A stretch of 64,000 nt of DNA from Irpex lacteus. Its lineage: Eukaryota; Basidiomycota; Agaricomycetes; Polyporales; Irpicaceae. This document shows, piece by piece, positions 1 to 11,753 of the stretch. How positions within the stretch are numbered: the stretch's first letter is position 1; every line of letters begins with the position of its first letter. The stretch lies in the NCBI GenBank assembly GCA_001986395.2, contig MQVO02000007.1:372001-436000 (forward strand). Direction: 5' to 3'. Position numbers and translations under genes: made by a program. The notes under the pieces were generated by a model. That model was not told the DNA's origin. It saw only the letters and a list, made by a program, of their open reading frames with translations, and did no database searches.

Positions 1-170
1 CCGACCGCACTAGCCTTTATGGGCGCCTACGGGGCTGTGGAATATCGACTGCATGCGCACGCGTCTTGCTTTTATACCACGACCTGGAGTCTTCTCCTCG
101 TCTCTCCGCATTCATTCTCGTCACGACCACCTAATTTTTCGACGACTCGACAGCCTGAACGTTGCCCAAC

Positions 171-3100
171 ATGACGAAGACGTATGTGATGACAGGGCTC
201 ATCGAGAAGGTACGGCAGATCAAACACAATTCAATGCCACAGTATTGAGATAGCTTGTGTTCGCAGATGCAATCGCCCGACCAGGATTTTCGGTGCGTTT
301 TACGCGTAGTTTTCCCCGAAGTGATACTGCTCATGCTCACGGCTTGGTCTAGATACATGGGGTTGAACGATCTTTTGCTTGAGATCAAGCAGGATCAGAA
401 TAGCTTCATGGGAGATGAGAGTGTAGAGAACAAGGTTTTGAAGCAGGTTCTTACGCTCGTGGAAGACAAGATCTCTGAAGTGAAGAACCAAGCGGTTAAG
501 ACGTATGTGCCGCCTCTGTTCTGTCGCGTTCAAACCTCATCGGGATTATCACAGGCTCGGTCAGCTCATCAAGATCATCCGTGAACCTCAGATGGTCATG
601 GTTGTTGACAAGTTGATCGATTTCTCTTCCTCAAAGGATGAGGAACTGCGAGACATTGCGGGCCTTGGTACGTTCTTGTTAATTAACATTACGGTGGTAC
701 TAATACAGTGTATTGTTACAAAGCTTTGAAGACAATCACGGCCGAACTCCCTCAAGAGGGCAAAATTGCCGCCAAAGCATGCGAGAAGCTAACTCCAAAA
801 CTGCTTGCTCAGCTTGCAAGTGTAAGTTGGGAATGAAAGTCGCCAATCTCATGACTGACTGCTATTTAATACAGCCCAGTCTCCCACCTGAAACTCTCAT
901 CGAAACATTGGCCATTCTCTCGATATTGATCACTCGTTTCCCGGCATATCTCTCCGACCCCAACTTAGCTCCCACTCCATTAACAGTAATCACTCCTCTG
1001 CTGTCGCACCCCCGTACTGCAGTACGAAAGCGGGCTATCACAACCCTTGCCCAATTCTTGCCGATATCTCAACCTCAACATTTCCAGGATCTCTTGAAAA
1101 CTCTCATTGTTCCTAATCTTGCGCCTTCTGCGGACCTTGATAAGCAAAGAACCATCGTTCAGTTGGTCGCCGCGGTAGCCCGCCACTCGCCACATCAAAT
1201 AGCGCCCGTACTGAACGATGTTGTGCCGGGAATAATCAAAGCGGTTTCGAAAGATGATGAAGAGTTGCGGGAGAGTGGCTTGCAGGTTAGTGGTTTAGAT
1301 AGATCTGACAGACAACAAGTTCTGAACTACCTTTCAATAGGCACTGGATGCTCTCGTACTCAGATGTCCGACCGAAATCACACCTTTCTTGGGTAACATA
1401 ATTCAAGCAGGTGCTCACTCCATCAAATACGACCCTGTGAGTGTACATTCACTCGCTATCTTCTTTATACTGACGCCTGTATGCAGAATTATGCAGGAGA
1501 TGAAGATGACGAAGACGAAGAGATGGTAGACGAAGAAGATGAGGATGACGCCGAGCTTGACGAGTGAGTGTACTGCTACATGACATAAATTTCGCTAATT
1601 AACTCCGTTGTAGCTACTCTGATGATGAAGACACCTCCTACAAGATTCGTCGATCAGCTACGAAGCTCCTTGCAGCAGTTATTGGCACGCGACCAGAGCT
1701 CCTCGTGGCACTATACAAGGATGTCTCTCCCGTCCTGATTTCTCGCTTCAGTGATCGAGAAGAAACTGTTCGACTCGAAGTCTGGGCAACCTACGGTATA
1801 CTCCTGAGCCAAACAAAGGTATACGCTGGTGTTCCTCAGGCAAAGGATGCGGAATACAGTATCGGTGGAAAGCGAAAGCGTGCGGAGGGTATGGAAGTCG
1901 AGGAGACGCCTTTGTCTCTGCTTGAGAGACAGGTCCCTTCACTAGCCAAGTCGCTTCTGAACCAGTTGAAGTCTCCGAAAACCTCTCCAGCAACGCTACA
2001 GGCCGGGTTTACCCTCTTGAACTCTCTGCTCTCTGTGCTCCCGGGAAGCCTGTCAAGTCACGCGCCGCAAGTTATTTCTAACACCAAGACTGTTCTCTCA
2101 CAATCCTCGACATCCGCCGCGAACCTGCAAGTCTCCTGTCTGTCGTTCCTCGGAGTGTTCTTTGCCACTCACTCACCACCTGTATACTCCGACTCACTCG
2201 ACGCCATTCTGCCTAAACTGCTGAAGTCTTTAACGGAACGTCATCCCAAGATCACGTCCGAGGCTTTCAAGACATTCTCTTCTTTACTCAACGCTCTCAA
2301 GCCTGTCAAGGGCGGCGAATGGGTCGAGACCGTCTACAATGAAGTTGTGTCAAGGCTGGTCAACCATGATACCGACGCAGAAGTCCGTGCCTCTGCAGAG
2401 ACAGTTATCGGAGATCTCTGGATCTCTGCTACGGATCTCCTCAAGACAAAGGACCGGAAGGAGTGGGACGCCATTTGCAGAACGAGCGGCCGGACGGAAG
2501 GTGCTGTAGAAGTTGTCACTCGGGTGGCTCGCGAGGTTGAGATTGACGATGCGTGGTTGAATGGCTCGATTGAGTGGGTGTTGAATCTGCTCAAGCGGAG
2601 CGGGCGTGCTGGAAAGAACGATTTGTTCGTGTGCTTGGATGCCCTCTTGAGAAGGTAGGCCTCAACGGACATTTCTCACCCCGAATGTGAGTACTAATGG
2701 CTATCGTAGGTACGGCGAGACTATCCCTGCAGACCTTCCGCTCAGCGTCATCGATCAACTACGGCCATACATCTCTACTGCCGACATCTCTCTTCTCGCA
2801 CATGCCCTTGGCATTGTCTCTCTGCTCTTGCAACTCGCACCGGCAGTCACTTTCCCCAGCGTGGAGAGCGACTTCCTCAAGGATATCTACAGCATTGCTC
2901 ATTCGCCGCTCGTCGCTGGTGTTCCGTTCGAATCCGTTCTCGACTTCTTTGCATCGCTCGTCCAGGCGGATATGCAAATCGCCACCCACGTCGTACCCAA
3001 CCTTGTTATCTCCGTGGACAAGGCTCCTAAAGCTGAGGCGTCCTACTCGAACGTTGCGCGTTGTATCGGACAGGTGGTCAAGTGTCAGCAGACAGTTGCT

Positions 3101-4637
3101 GCAGGTACGATTGCAGAGTTTGCTAAGCACCTCAAGGTCAGCTTCTTCGAAGTGGTTCATTGTAGGATGAGTACTGACAGCATTTATAGCCTGGATCGAA
3201 GGCGAAACCTACTCAGGTCGTACTCAGTCTACTCGTGATGGGTGAGGTTGGTCGCTTCATGTGAGTTTTGCCTCTTCTGGTAACTCTAGGAGACTGACGC
3301 TCTTGCAGCGACATGTCACCATCGCAAGACATCTTCAACGCAGCTATCGACCGCTTTGGTGCCGAGCAAGAGGAGATCAGGACCGCGGCCGCTTTCGCTG
3401 CTGGTATGTTTATGTCACAAAAGATACTGATGTCGACGTGTCTCACACTCGCTTCCAATAGGTAACATCGCTGTTGGAAACCTTCACCACTTCCTACCCG
3501 CCATCGTTAAGATGGTCGAGCATGACCCAGCTAAGCGCCTATTGTCTCTGCATGCTCTGAAGGAAGTTGCAACACACTGTTCTCACGGCCAACTCGAGAA
3601 CGTTGCCGACCTCCTTTGGGTGCCCTTGTTCCAACACTCCGAGGACTCTGAGGAGATTACCCGAAATGTGGCTGCTGCGTGCCTGGGCAAGGTGGCAATG
3701 ACTGTACCTTCACGGTACTTGCCACAGCTTCATGTGAGTCCTTCCTGGGACCTGAGACCTGAATGTTCCTTATCTGACAACTTTCCAGGAGCGTATCAAG
3801 GACGAAAGTCCTGCTGCAAGAGCCACTGTCATCTCGGCTATTCGCTATACCTTTGCGGAGTCGACGCGTTCTTACGACGATTTGTTGGGCTCTGTGATCA
3901 TAGACTTCTTGAGTCTCATTACTGATCCTGATCTGGTACGTAATGACCCTGGTAAAGGATTTCCAGCGACTCATCAAGCTCGTGTAGACCGTTCGACGAC
4001 TCGCTTTGTCCGCCTTGAACTCGGCGGCACGCACCAAGCCGCATCTTATTCGGGAACATCTGCCTACAATTCTGCCTACCTTGTACCAGGAGACTGTTAT
4101 CAAGCGTGAGCTTATCCGTACTGTCCAAATGGGCCCTTGGACGCATAAAGTGGACGATGGTCTTGAGGCTCGTAAGACGGCATATGAGACTTTGTATACT
4201 CTCGTAAGTGACACATACCCTTTACAACTCGCGTGTATTGAATGCAACGAACTATCTAGCTCGATACCTGTCTCACCAAGCTCGACCTTCACGAGTTCCT
4301 CGGACACGTCCTCAATGGTCTCGCTGACGATTCTGACGAAGTAAAGGTCATCTGCCATATGGTTCTTTTCCGACTTGCCCAACTCGCGCCGACGGCCATC
4401 TCTCAACGACTCGACGATATCACACCGGCACTAGAGAAGAGCATGAAGGGCGCCACAGTGACCAAGGATACTGTCAAACAGGATCTGGAGCGCGCAGGCG
4501 AGTTGCAAAGAAGCACTTTGCGTGCCGTTGTTGCGCTTAGTCGTGTGAGCCAACCGGGAGCCTCACCGAAGTTTGACGCTTTCGTAGAGGCGACCAGGCG
4601 GAGCAGTGAATGGAGCAGTGAATTCAAGGAACTCTGA
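171..4637 (+). CDS. CAND1: CAND1/TIP120 cullin-associated NEDD8-dissociated protein (complete, many introns)
   Basis: HEAT-repeat exchange factor that binds non-neddylated cullin-RBX1 and swaps substrate-receptor modules of SCF ubiquitin ligases. The start ATG at 171 opens MTKTYVMTGLIEK and, after an intron (210-266), MQSPDQDFR, matching the CAND1 N-terminus. Further exons give TLGQLIKIIREPQM, an acidic stretch at 1500-1625 (DEDDEDEEMVDEEDEDD) where CAND1 has its acidic loop, then KIRRSATKLLAAV and VSPVLISRFSDREE. Near the C-terminus are RELIRTVQMGPW-type and KVDDGLEARK motifs, ending FKEL at the 4635-4637 stop. About a dozen short GT-AG introns are visible (for example 293-352, 503-554, 668-722, 2656-2709), and all junctions I tested keep frame. 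Length is near the family's usual 1,200-1,230 residues. Nothing is missing. It is a housekeeping gene marking the left border of the accessory island. Confidence 0.96.
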
Positions 4638-6034
4638 ATAACGAAAGTGTGTACGAATCAAACCACTGTATGAACTAGTCTGTCCTTTGCTAGGACCTTA
4701 TAGCGCTACATCAACCTCACCCAAACCTTGCAATGTATTACCCATGATTCTTCTACAACAGTTCCGCCGACGACACCCGCCGGATGATAAACATCGATAG
4801 ATACTGCGCGTAGAAAGCTAACCCGGGAATTCCGCAGCGGTACTTACAGACCAGAACCTCTAAATCTCCAACCGTTTTTCTAGCTTGAACGTCAAGAGAT
4901 ACTTATCGACTCTCAAGCCTCTCAAGACCGGCTTCGTGATCGGTTGAAGGCTTCGGTACGCCAGGTTCCTAACACGATTAACGCTCACTGACTGGCATTA
5001 CACTCCAGGGTATCAGAGTTTCTGTTGATGTGGGTCATGTGTGTGGTGAAAAAGGCAGTACGTGAACCTAGTCAGTGTCTTTTGTAATGAGGTAGGCAAA
5101 TATATCTTTCCGCCATACGATATTTGACCCCAAACTCGCTTTGATAGCAGACATGATGGTGTCTAAGTAGATAGTTCAGGTGTACGTTCACTTACTAGGG
5201 CTAATATTCCTTTCTTAGATAGAGAAGGCAGTGTCAAGTCATATGAATTCTCAATGGGTGGATCTCTACCCCATTAAGTATTCGCCTGTTGAGCCGTATA
5301 CATGAACTCCAGCTCCTCGGCACCCTTTGACTTGCAAGGCCCTCTGATGGATACCCGAAGCCGTTTTCTCCATTTTGCTCATTCGAGAAACAGTCTTAGC
5401 AGAAAGAATATGCTGATAACACGGTAGAGTATGGTGGTGGTCCGTGCCTCATAATTCCAAAACTGTCAATGTTCGGCTTAGGTTTCACCGCGAGTGAGTT
5501 GTAGAATCTCGCTCCAGGAGCTTGCAAACTGGCTGACTCATTTGTTCTCATAGAGCGCACGCCGTCGTAATGCAGCTTATCTGTCGCTTCAGTTTGTAAT
5601 GACGCTATCGGCCTCGTGTCGAAGTCATCATTCTAAGGATGGTGCTTCTATGATACTAGATCGGACCACCGCACGTTGACCGTTCTACGCCCTCGGTGTC
5701 CTGGTCTCGTGATGAATGTTCATTAACGTTCATGTTCGTCTCTTCTACACGTCAGAATAGTTGAAGACGGTGACTCGCAGCAGGCTATATCACTGCTACT
5801 CTCATCGGACGTTATTGAAAATCTCGTTGCGGAGGTGCGCTCGGCATTAATGTTCAGATTGCACTCTGCAGTGTTTAGATGCTAACAGTACTTTTCTCTA
5901 CAGTAGGAATCTGCTCTCCTATTTAACAGGATGCAAGAATGGGATCCTGATTTCAATAGGCCATAACAACGTTCGCCGTGTAGATATAAAGCACGGTCGT
6001 GACTCGAGCCCGGAGCACAGGCTATTTTCGCGCC
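4638..6034. other. Intergenic, no gene recognised
   Basis: About 1.4 kb between CAND1 and the first DUF6533 gene. No open frame of useful length and no recognisable protein fragment. It ends in the TATA-containing promoter of the next gene. Confidence 0.6.
5983..5991 (+). promoter_or_regulatory. TATA box of first DUF6533 gene
   Basis: The sequence gatataaag lies 52 bp before the ATG at 6035. The identical nonamer lies 56 bp before the ATG of the paralogue at 9171, so the element is conserved between the two genes. Confidence 0.6.
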
Positions 6035-7553
6035 ATGGATGAATCTTTGGTATCCCAAGCGACTCTGAACATCCTCTCGCTATCAAGATATTTTTCTGGT
6101 GAGATAATGCTTTTGAGATACGAGCGGTCTTGTTAACTCATGAATTCAAAAAAGCCGCATCTTTTGCCTTTGCCGTTTGGGAGCATGCCATAACATTCGA
6201 TCTCGAAGTACAACTTGTCTGGAAACTGAGCCGTCCATCGACGAAATGGGCATTCCTGATCAATCGTTATGGCTTGATACTTGGTATCCTGCATTCACTT
6301 TGCGGTTAGTCAGTCTTGGATAGTCGTCATGATCCTTAGAAAACTGAAGAGCTGTTCTTATAGTGACACTTGCATTACCACGCAGATATATGAACAACGC
6401 AGTTTGTTTTTCGCATCCGTTATCGTTGTCCCTATCAATGCTCATAAATTTTGTTTTTGTCAGCTGTACGTAGCTCTTATCGTGCCAGCTATCTGTCCGC
6501 TAATAAAAATCGCAGCTGTCGATCATCCACGGCCACAGACCTCCTCTGTATAATGCTCTCTACGTTTTGCTCAAACAGTAAGGTCGCCGCTTAGTACTTA
6601 ATCATCGGGTGTGTTAACTCACTTTTGCAAGTATACCTCATTATCCGGCTTCATCGACTTTGGGGCAACCGAAGGTCGATTCTGTATATTCTCATCTCCG
6701 CAATGGTCGTCACACACGGAATCTCGTTCTGTCTCACCATAGTGACAATAAAGAAACTATTCAGCAAGTCCCGCCTAAGCTAATGATTGACAAACTGACC
6801 GACCTTCCACAATATCACCACAGGTCACATCACATACGACTCAACAACTGGAGCATGTCGCTTAAGTTTCAAGGCTCCCGTTCTCGAGGCTGCATGGGCT
6901 CTGATCGTACGCTATTGACATTGGTCCATTATTAATAGTGATATCTGATTGTTTTTGCCACAGGTTGCCTTTGATGTTGTCATGGTCGGGACTATCACTA
7001 CGAACGCGCTCGACAGACCGAGACGACACAATAGAGAGCTACTCGGCTACCTCAAAAGCGATAGCGCTGTATTCTTCGCGGTGAGTAATGGTAGATTGCT
7101 CCCATCAGTATGTTGGCACTCCTAACGTGCACATCCGTACAGAGTCTACTCTGTACGTTATACATCTCCTGAGTCGCGTGAGCATCTGTTCATGACTCCG
7201 TGACGAATAGTGATGAGAGTTGCCGCACTCGTTTTGATTTCTGCGATTCCGGTAAGGCACTCCTTTTACTCGTTCCCCACATTGTCTAAGAGCTTTACAA
7301 ATCAGCCGCCCAATTCTCTCGTATATAGCTGGTAAGTCACAATCAACGGGCCTGACTTTTTCCTCCACTTTCTCTCATTCAACTGAAACAATTGCATGTC
7401 CATAGCTACATCACATGGCCATTAACATCCGCTGCCTTGTCAAGATTCGTCTTAGAATCCGAGACCTTCATGTATCAGACATCTTCTCGGGCAGATTACC
7501 TGACGTACGAGATGGAGTCTCGCAGATGGAAGGCGAGAGTAATTGAGAAGTAA
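6035..7553 (+). CDS. DUF6533-domain membrane protein, copy A
   Basis: A multi-TM protein of a family abundant in Agaricomycetes; its function is unknown. The ATG at 6035 reads MDESLVSQATLNILSLSRYF. After an intron it continues ASFAFAVWEHAITFDLE and WAFLINRYGLILG, the typical DUF6533 opening (TFD.E...W followed by NRY). Later exons give IIRLHRLWGNRRSILYI, TTGACRLSFKAPVLEAAWAL, FDVVMVGTITTNALDRPR and the end YEMESRRWKARVIEK with stop 7551-7553. A 10-nt exon at 7143-7152 is needed to keep frame and has an exact-length counterpart in copy B. The splicing around 6400-6530 is uncertain: a plausible donor there would be non-GT. The gene appears intact, with exon order matching copy B throughout. Confidence 0.72.
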
Positions 7554-8307
7554 CTCTCCGATTTTGACACGACGAGTTGTATTGTACGGTCTTGGCGATA
7601 TTTCAAGACTCCTGATAATCTTGACACCAGTAGTGACAGTGGACCATGACGCGTTGACGGTTTGCTTTCGACTTTGCTACGTTACTGCGGTTTGCAGAAT
7701 GATATGGAATCCAACTTTTTTCGCACCCGGCGCTACGTGGGCGTTAAGAGCATTTTGGCGCTGATCGCCGACTATCACCTCGGCTTCAGCAGATGGCGAC
7801 TGTCGGAGTTTCACTTGCAGTAGCCACACAGAAAGAGTTAGCTGAAGGTATTGGTGTGCAGCTGCATGAGCTTAGTAAAATGTTGTTCATTGTGCTTTCA
7901 TTCAATATATGCTATACTCCTGGAAGAATCGAGTGGTGAATGTAGTCTAATGAGTACACTGACAACTGCGGGGAATATCGAGGATTCGATGAGGAATAAA
8001 TACCTACTTTTACGCACTCATTGAAGTATTAAAGCACAAATTTTGATTCTCACTCATCTGAGATTATACATGGATGCTATTGAATCATTCAGTGATAAGT
8101 AGCCTCATTACAGTTGAGCGAAGACGCAACTACGCCATGTTTCGAGCTTGAGATAAGTGGCGGAGCTTGAAGAGACGTCATGCACGTGCCATCAATACAT
8201 CATGTGGTCTAAACGCCGGGATGCGCGAAAAAAGTTGATTCCATATCATTCTGCAAACCGCAGTAATCATAGTACGTCACACGCATTTCACTTGCAAACC
8301 ATACTCA

Positions 8308-8337
8308 GCCCGGCCGCCGCCGCGGCTCGCGGCGGGC
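8308..8337. repeat. 30-nt G/C-only block with 8-bp hairpin
   Basis: A 30-base stretch that is all G or C except one T, in otherwise AT-moderate sequence. The arm ccgccgcg (8317-8324) pairs perfectly with cgcggcgg (8328-8335) across a 3-nt loop. Function unknown. Confidence 0.5.
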
Positions 8338-8748
8338 TTTAGGATGGTCCGGCGTTACCCGTATTAAGTAAGCGACCGTGACTTGTCGTTGTGGCAAGTC
8401 TCAAACTTCATTTCGAGTCGACGTTCAACAAAGCAGATTGGCATCCAAGTCTTCAAGTACCCCTCAACTTGTGGTAGGAATTCTGAGACTGTTAGAAACC
8501 GTACATGGGGTCAATCGCTGTTATAAAAATAAATGTAAGTGTACAGTGAAGATAAAGTTGGTGCCAGTGGCTGATTCATTAAGTACCGAACGTAATAGCG
8601 TACTCCGATGCTTCAGACGCTGCACGGCTCGCAATTGGTATCTATTGAATCTGGACATACTTTCTGTTTTCAACGATAGAAGCTATGCCACAGAATTCGA
8701 CTTTTGACTCCTAGTATTCGACTGATAGTCCCAGGCCCACGCCTTTCA

Positions 8749-8771
8749 GAGGAGGGTGTTGTACCCTCCTC
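8749..8771. repeat. Perfect 9-bp inverted repeat
   Basis: gaggagggt, loop gttgt, accctcctc. It could form a small hairpin. It lies in intergenic DNA with no adjacent gene end, so it is not obviously a terminator. Confidence 0.5.
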
Positions 8772-9114
8772 AGTCTCTCGTAAGGTGCGTCAGTACAAGG
8801 TCTTGACTCATGTTATGTTCTTAACTCTATCTTGCGATTTGTCTGCATATTAGTGTTTGCATCTCCAGAACAAGATGGCAGAGACGAAGGCAACTTGAAT
8901 GAATTGGTACACCACTTCTCTTAGCAGTATCATGATAGGTTCCATCGGCATCAGACTTCGCTGCAGCGATGCGCTCAATGTTCGAGCCAGTGCTTATGCC
9001 GTTCCGCGTCTAAAGGTCGCCTCACAGCATAAGCACCGCTCATACAGTGCAATCTTCTATCGACGTTTCAAATAGAACCCGGGATTCTACGCATTGTCAC
9101 GGTCATGTAACATC

Positions 9115-9123
9115 GATATAAAG
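9115..9123 (+). promoter_or_regulatory. TATA box of second DUF6533 gene
   Basis: gatataaag, identical to the element before copy A, lies 56 bp before the ATG at 9171. Confidence 0.6.
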
Positions 9124-9170
9124 GATCGTATCGTGGAATGCACCCTAGCCAAGTACCCACAGACTAAGCC

Positions 9171-10666
9171 ATGGATCCATCCTCGGCTCTTCAAACGAGC
9201 GATAGCGTCGTCTCACTATCGAGATATTTTGCAGGTACGCGCCCTTTCTAGATTTACTTAGTTGCTGCCACTGATAGGGTACATCAGCGGCGTCCCTGGG
9301 ATTTGCCCTTTGGGAGCACGTAATAACACTTGATCTCGAGTGTCAACTTGTCTGGAGACTCAGTCGGCAATCGACCAAATGGGTGTTTCTGTTGAATCGG
9401 TATGGTCTCATTTTTGGCCTGGCATACTCTTTCTGCGGTGAGCAGGTATAACTGATCATAATGGCCCTCCACTGAATGTTGGACCTTTAAGTGACACTTG
9501 CGATACCTCGTCGGCACCTTAATGATAAAGTACGTGCGTATTCGTGCGTCTAGCTATCCACACTGCTAAGTCTACCCTTGTTTCAGTTGTGCGTATGGTC
9601 TCGTACAGTCATTTAGACTTCTTCTTAGCATGCTGCAGCTGTCAATCCAACATCATTGCCAACCTCATCTGCATCATGCTCTCTACTTTCTGCTCAAACA
9701 GTAGGGAGCTCGCTCCACTACTAAATGCAGTCGTTCATTGATGTTGAATATTTGTTAGTCTATCTTGTCATTCGACTGCACCAACTTTGGGACCGTCGAA
9801 GGTCGATCTTCTACGTTCTAATATCTGCCATGGCCGTCACCCATATAGCTTCATTCTGTCTGTCAGTAGCAGCGATGAAGAGATTTTTCGGCAAGTCATA
9901 CGCTCAGCCTGTTTTATCCTGGACTTATACAGGCCCCCCACAGGGCACATCACTTATGCCCCACACATCGGAGCCTGCAATTTGGATATCAAGGAATCCG
10001 CGCTCATGGCCGCATGGGCTCTCATTGTATGCTCTTCACACCATAAAAGATTACTCGTCAATACTTATGTTGATCACAGGTTGCTTTCGATGTGATTATG
10101 GTGGCTACTCTTACTACAAACGCATTGGACCGCCCGAGGCATCGCAACATAGAGCTTCTTGGCTATCTGAAGAGCGATAGCGCAGCATTTTTTGCGGTAC
10201 GTGTCAGGGGGTTGCTTGATCGTTGACAAATACTGACCCACGGACGGTACAGGGTCTTTTGGGTAGGTTCTTAGCATCCGTATTGGACTTGGCACTATGG
10301 CGTACTCATATCTATCATAGTGTTACGAGTCATCGCACTCATATTCCTGGCTACGTTACCGGTAAGCCTCTCTAGACATTTCTATCGCGAGCTCTCTCTG
10401 CGGTTCTGATGAGAATCAGCCATCGAAAACTTTTATTTATAGCTTGTAAGTTATCATTGTTCGCTGCCAAGCGGAATGGACTCAAGCCGTGTCTCTGCAG
10501 CTACCTCACATGGCCACTCACATCGGCTGCAATGTCAAGGTTTGTCCTTGGATCCGAAGCATTCACATATCGAACAGCTGGGCAGGCAGATTACCTCACC
10601 TACGAGATGGAAACGCGTAAGTGGCGACCTCGTGTAATCGAAAGGGTACCCGGCTCTGCTCAGTAG
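9171..10666 (+). CDS. DUF6533-domain membrane protein, copy B
   Basis: Tandem paralogue of the gene at 6035, same strand and same exon plan. The ATG at 9171 gives MDPSSALQTSDSVVSLSRYF, then SLGFALWEHVITLDLE and WVFLLNRYGLIFGLAYSFC. Downstream exons give VIRLHQLWDRRRSIFYVLIS, GHITYAPHIGACNLDIKES, FDVIMVATLTTNALDRPR, VLRVIALIFLATLP and YEMETRKWRPRVIERV, with stop 10664-10666. A 10-nt exon at 10253-10262 (ggtcttttgg) joins FFA to VLRV in frame. Predicted hydrophobic segments fit a multi-pass membrane protein. Function unknown; DUF6533 proteins have been described only as fungal membrane proteins. The exon near 9590-9605 is uncertain. Confidence 0.74.
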
Positions 10667-11753
10667 AATCAGTTTATCTGCTAGAGCCCGTGATTTTTCA
10701 GTAGGAAACTACTCTAATGAATGGTAAAACTTCCCTGGAAGATTGATATTCTGAATAGCATCCACGCTGGTAGATAGAAGATTTTGAGCGTGCCGAGAAA
10801 CAAGCACAATCCGTGCTTACGACGACTATGTACCGCCAGAACTCACACGGCTTCCCTTCTTGTTCAACAATGGTCTTGTCATGCCTGCGATCAGCTCAGG
10901 CTGTACGCGATAACAATTTATCATGATGTTCTCATCAATGGCATGAACACGGATCTATGGCTCACAGTGGCTGTTAGCCCAGCGAACATAGAGGACGAGC
11001 GTCAGCATTTAGAAGGAGCGTCACGCCCTGCCGTCCAAGCTGGAAGATGAGCAACATGTACACACCGATCGGAGTTTTAGGAGTCCTCATCAGAAAAAAT
11101 TCTTAGCAGCCTCTTTTGACATCAAAGCACTCGAGGCTCACAGGTCCGCCAGTGGTCGGTTATTAGTGAGCAGTTTCCACTCTTTCTATTTCCGTACTAA
11201 GCACCGATTACAATACAGTATAGTCACCAGAACACTGCGAGCTTACGGGCACTTCTCACTTAATCAAGTGATGTACTGTAGTACCCAGAATATTGTTGGC
11301 GTAAGCAACCATCGTCCACGGGCGATATACTTACTCGATACATCACTTGCGAGCAGCGTTTCGTATCAGTATGTGCTATTACACTTGCTCAAAACATTCC
11401 GCTCAAATGACCTCTGTACAGGTCCTCTAGACAGACCATCATCGTCGGCGCAAGAGAAGCGATTTCAGATCATTGTACCATCTGATCATCGAAAGCACGT
11501 CACCGCCGCAAGCAATTTTTCGTACAGGACAGAAGATGCGACACGCTTAAAGTAGCGTATGATGACTAGCACAAGTACGACACGCCTGGTAGTCGCCCAT
11601 GACACGGAACGCACGCATACGTAACTGATCCATGTCTCACCACTGCGGCACCGAGCGACAACGTATAAGTATAGGAATTAGGTGCTGGCCCAGGCAGCCC
11701 AACTGATTTCTCCTTAGGGCCGCATCCAGCGAGAACTACATGTATGGCTCCAG
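10667..11753. other. Intergenic, no gene recognised
   Basis: About 1.1 kb. Short open frames occur (for example 11166-11555) but their translations show no family features, no plausible splice partners and no codon pattern like the neighbours. Confidence 0.5.

Larger units (their letters stand above)
7554..9170. other. Intergenic between the DUF6533 tandem copies
   Basis: About 1.6 kb without a recognisable gene. It holds a G/C-only hairpin block (8308-8337) and a perfect 9-bp inverted repeat (8749-8771), and ends in the TATA box of copy B. Confidence 0.55.

Noticed and set aside
11166..11555. 129-codon ORF between DUF653x genes
   Set aside because: Translation has no patterned hydrophobicity or motif, and no homologous counterpart in the neighbouring duplicates.
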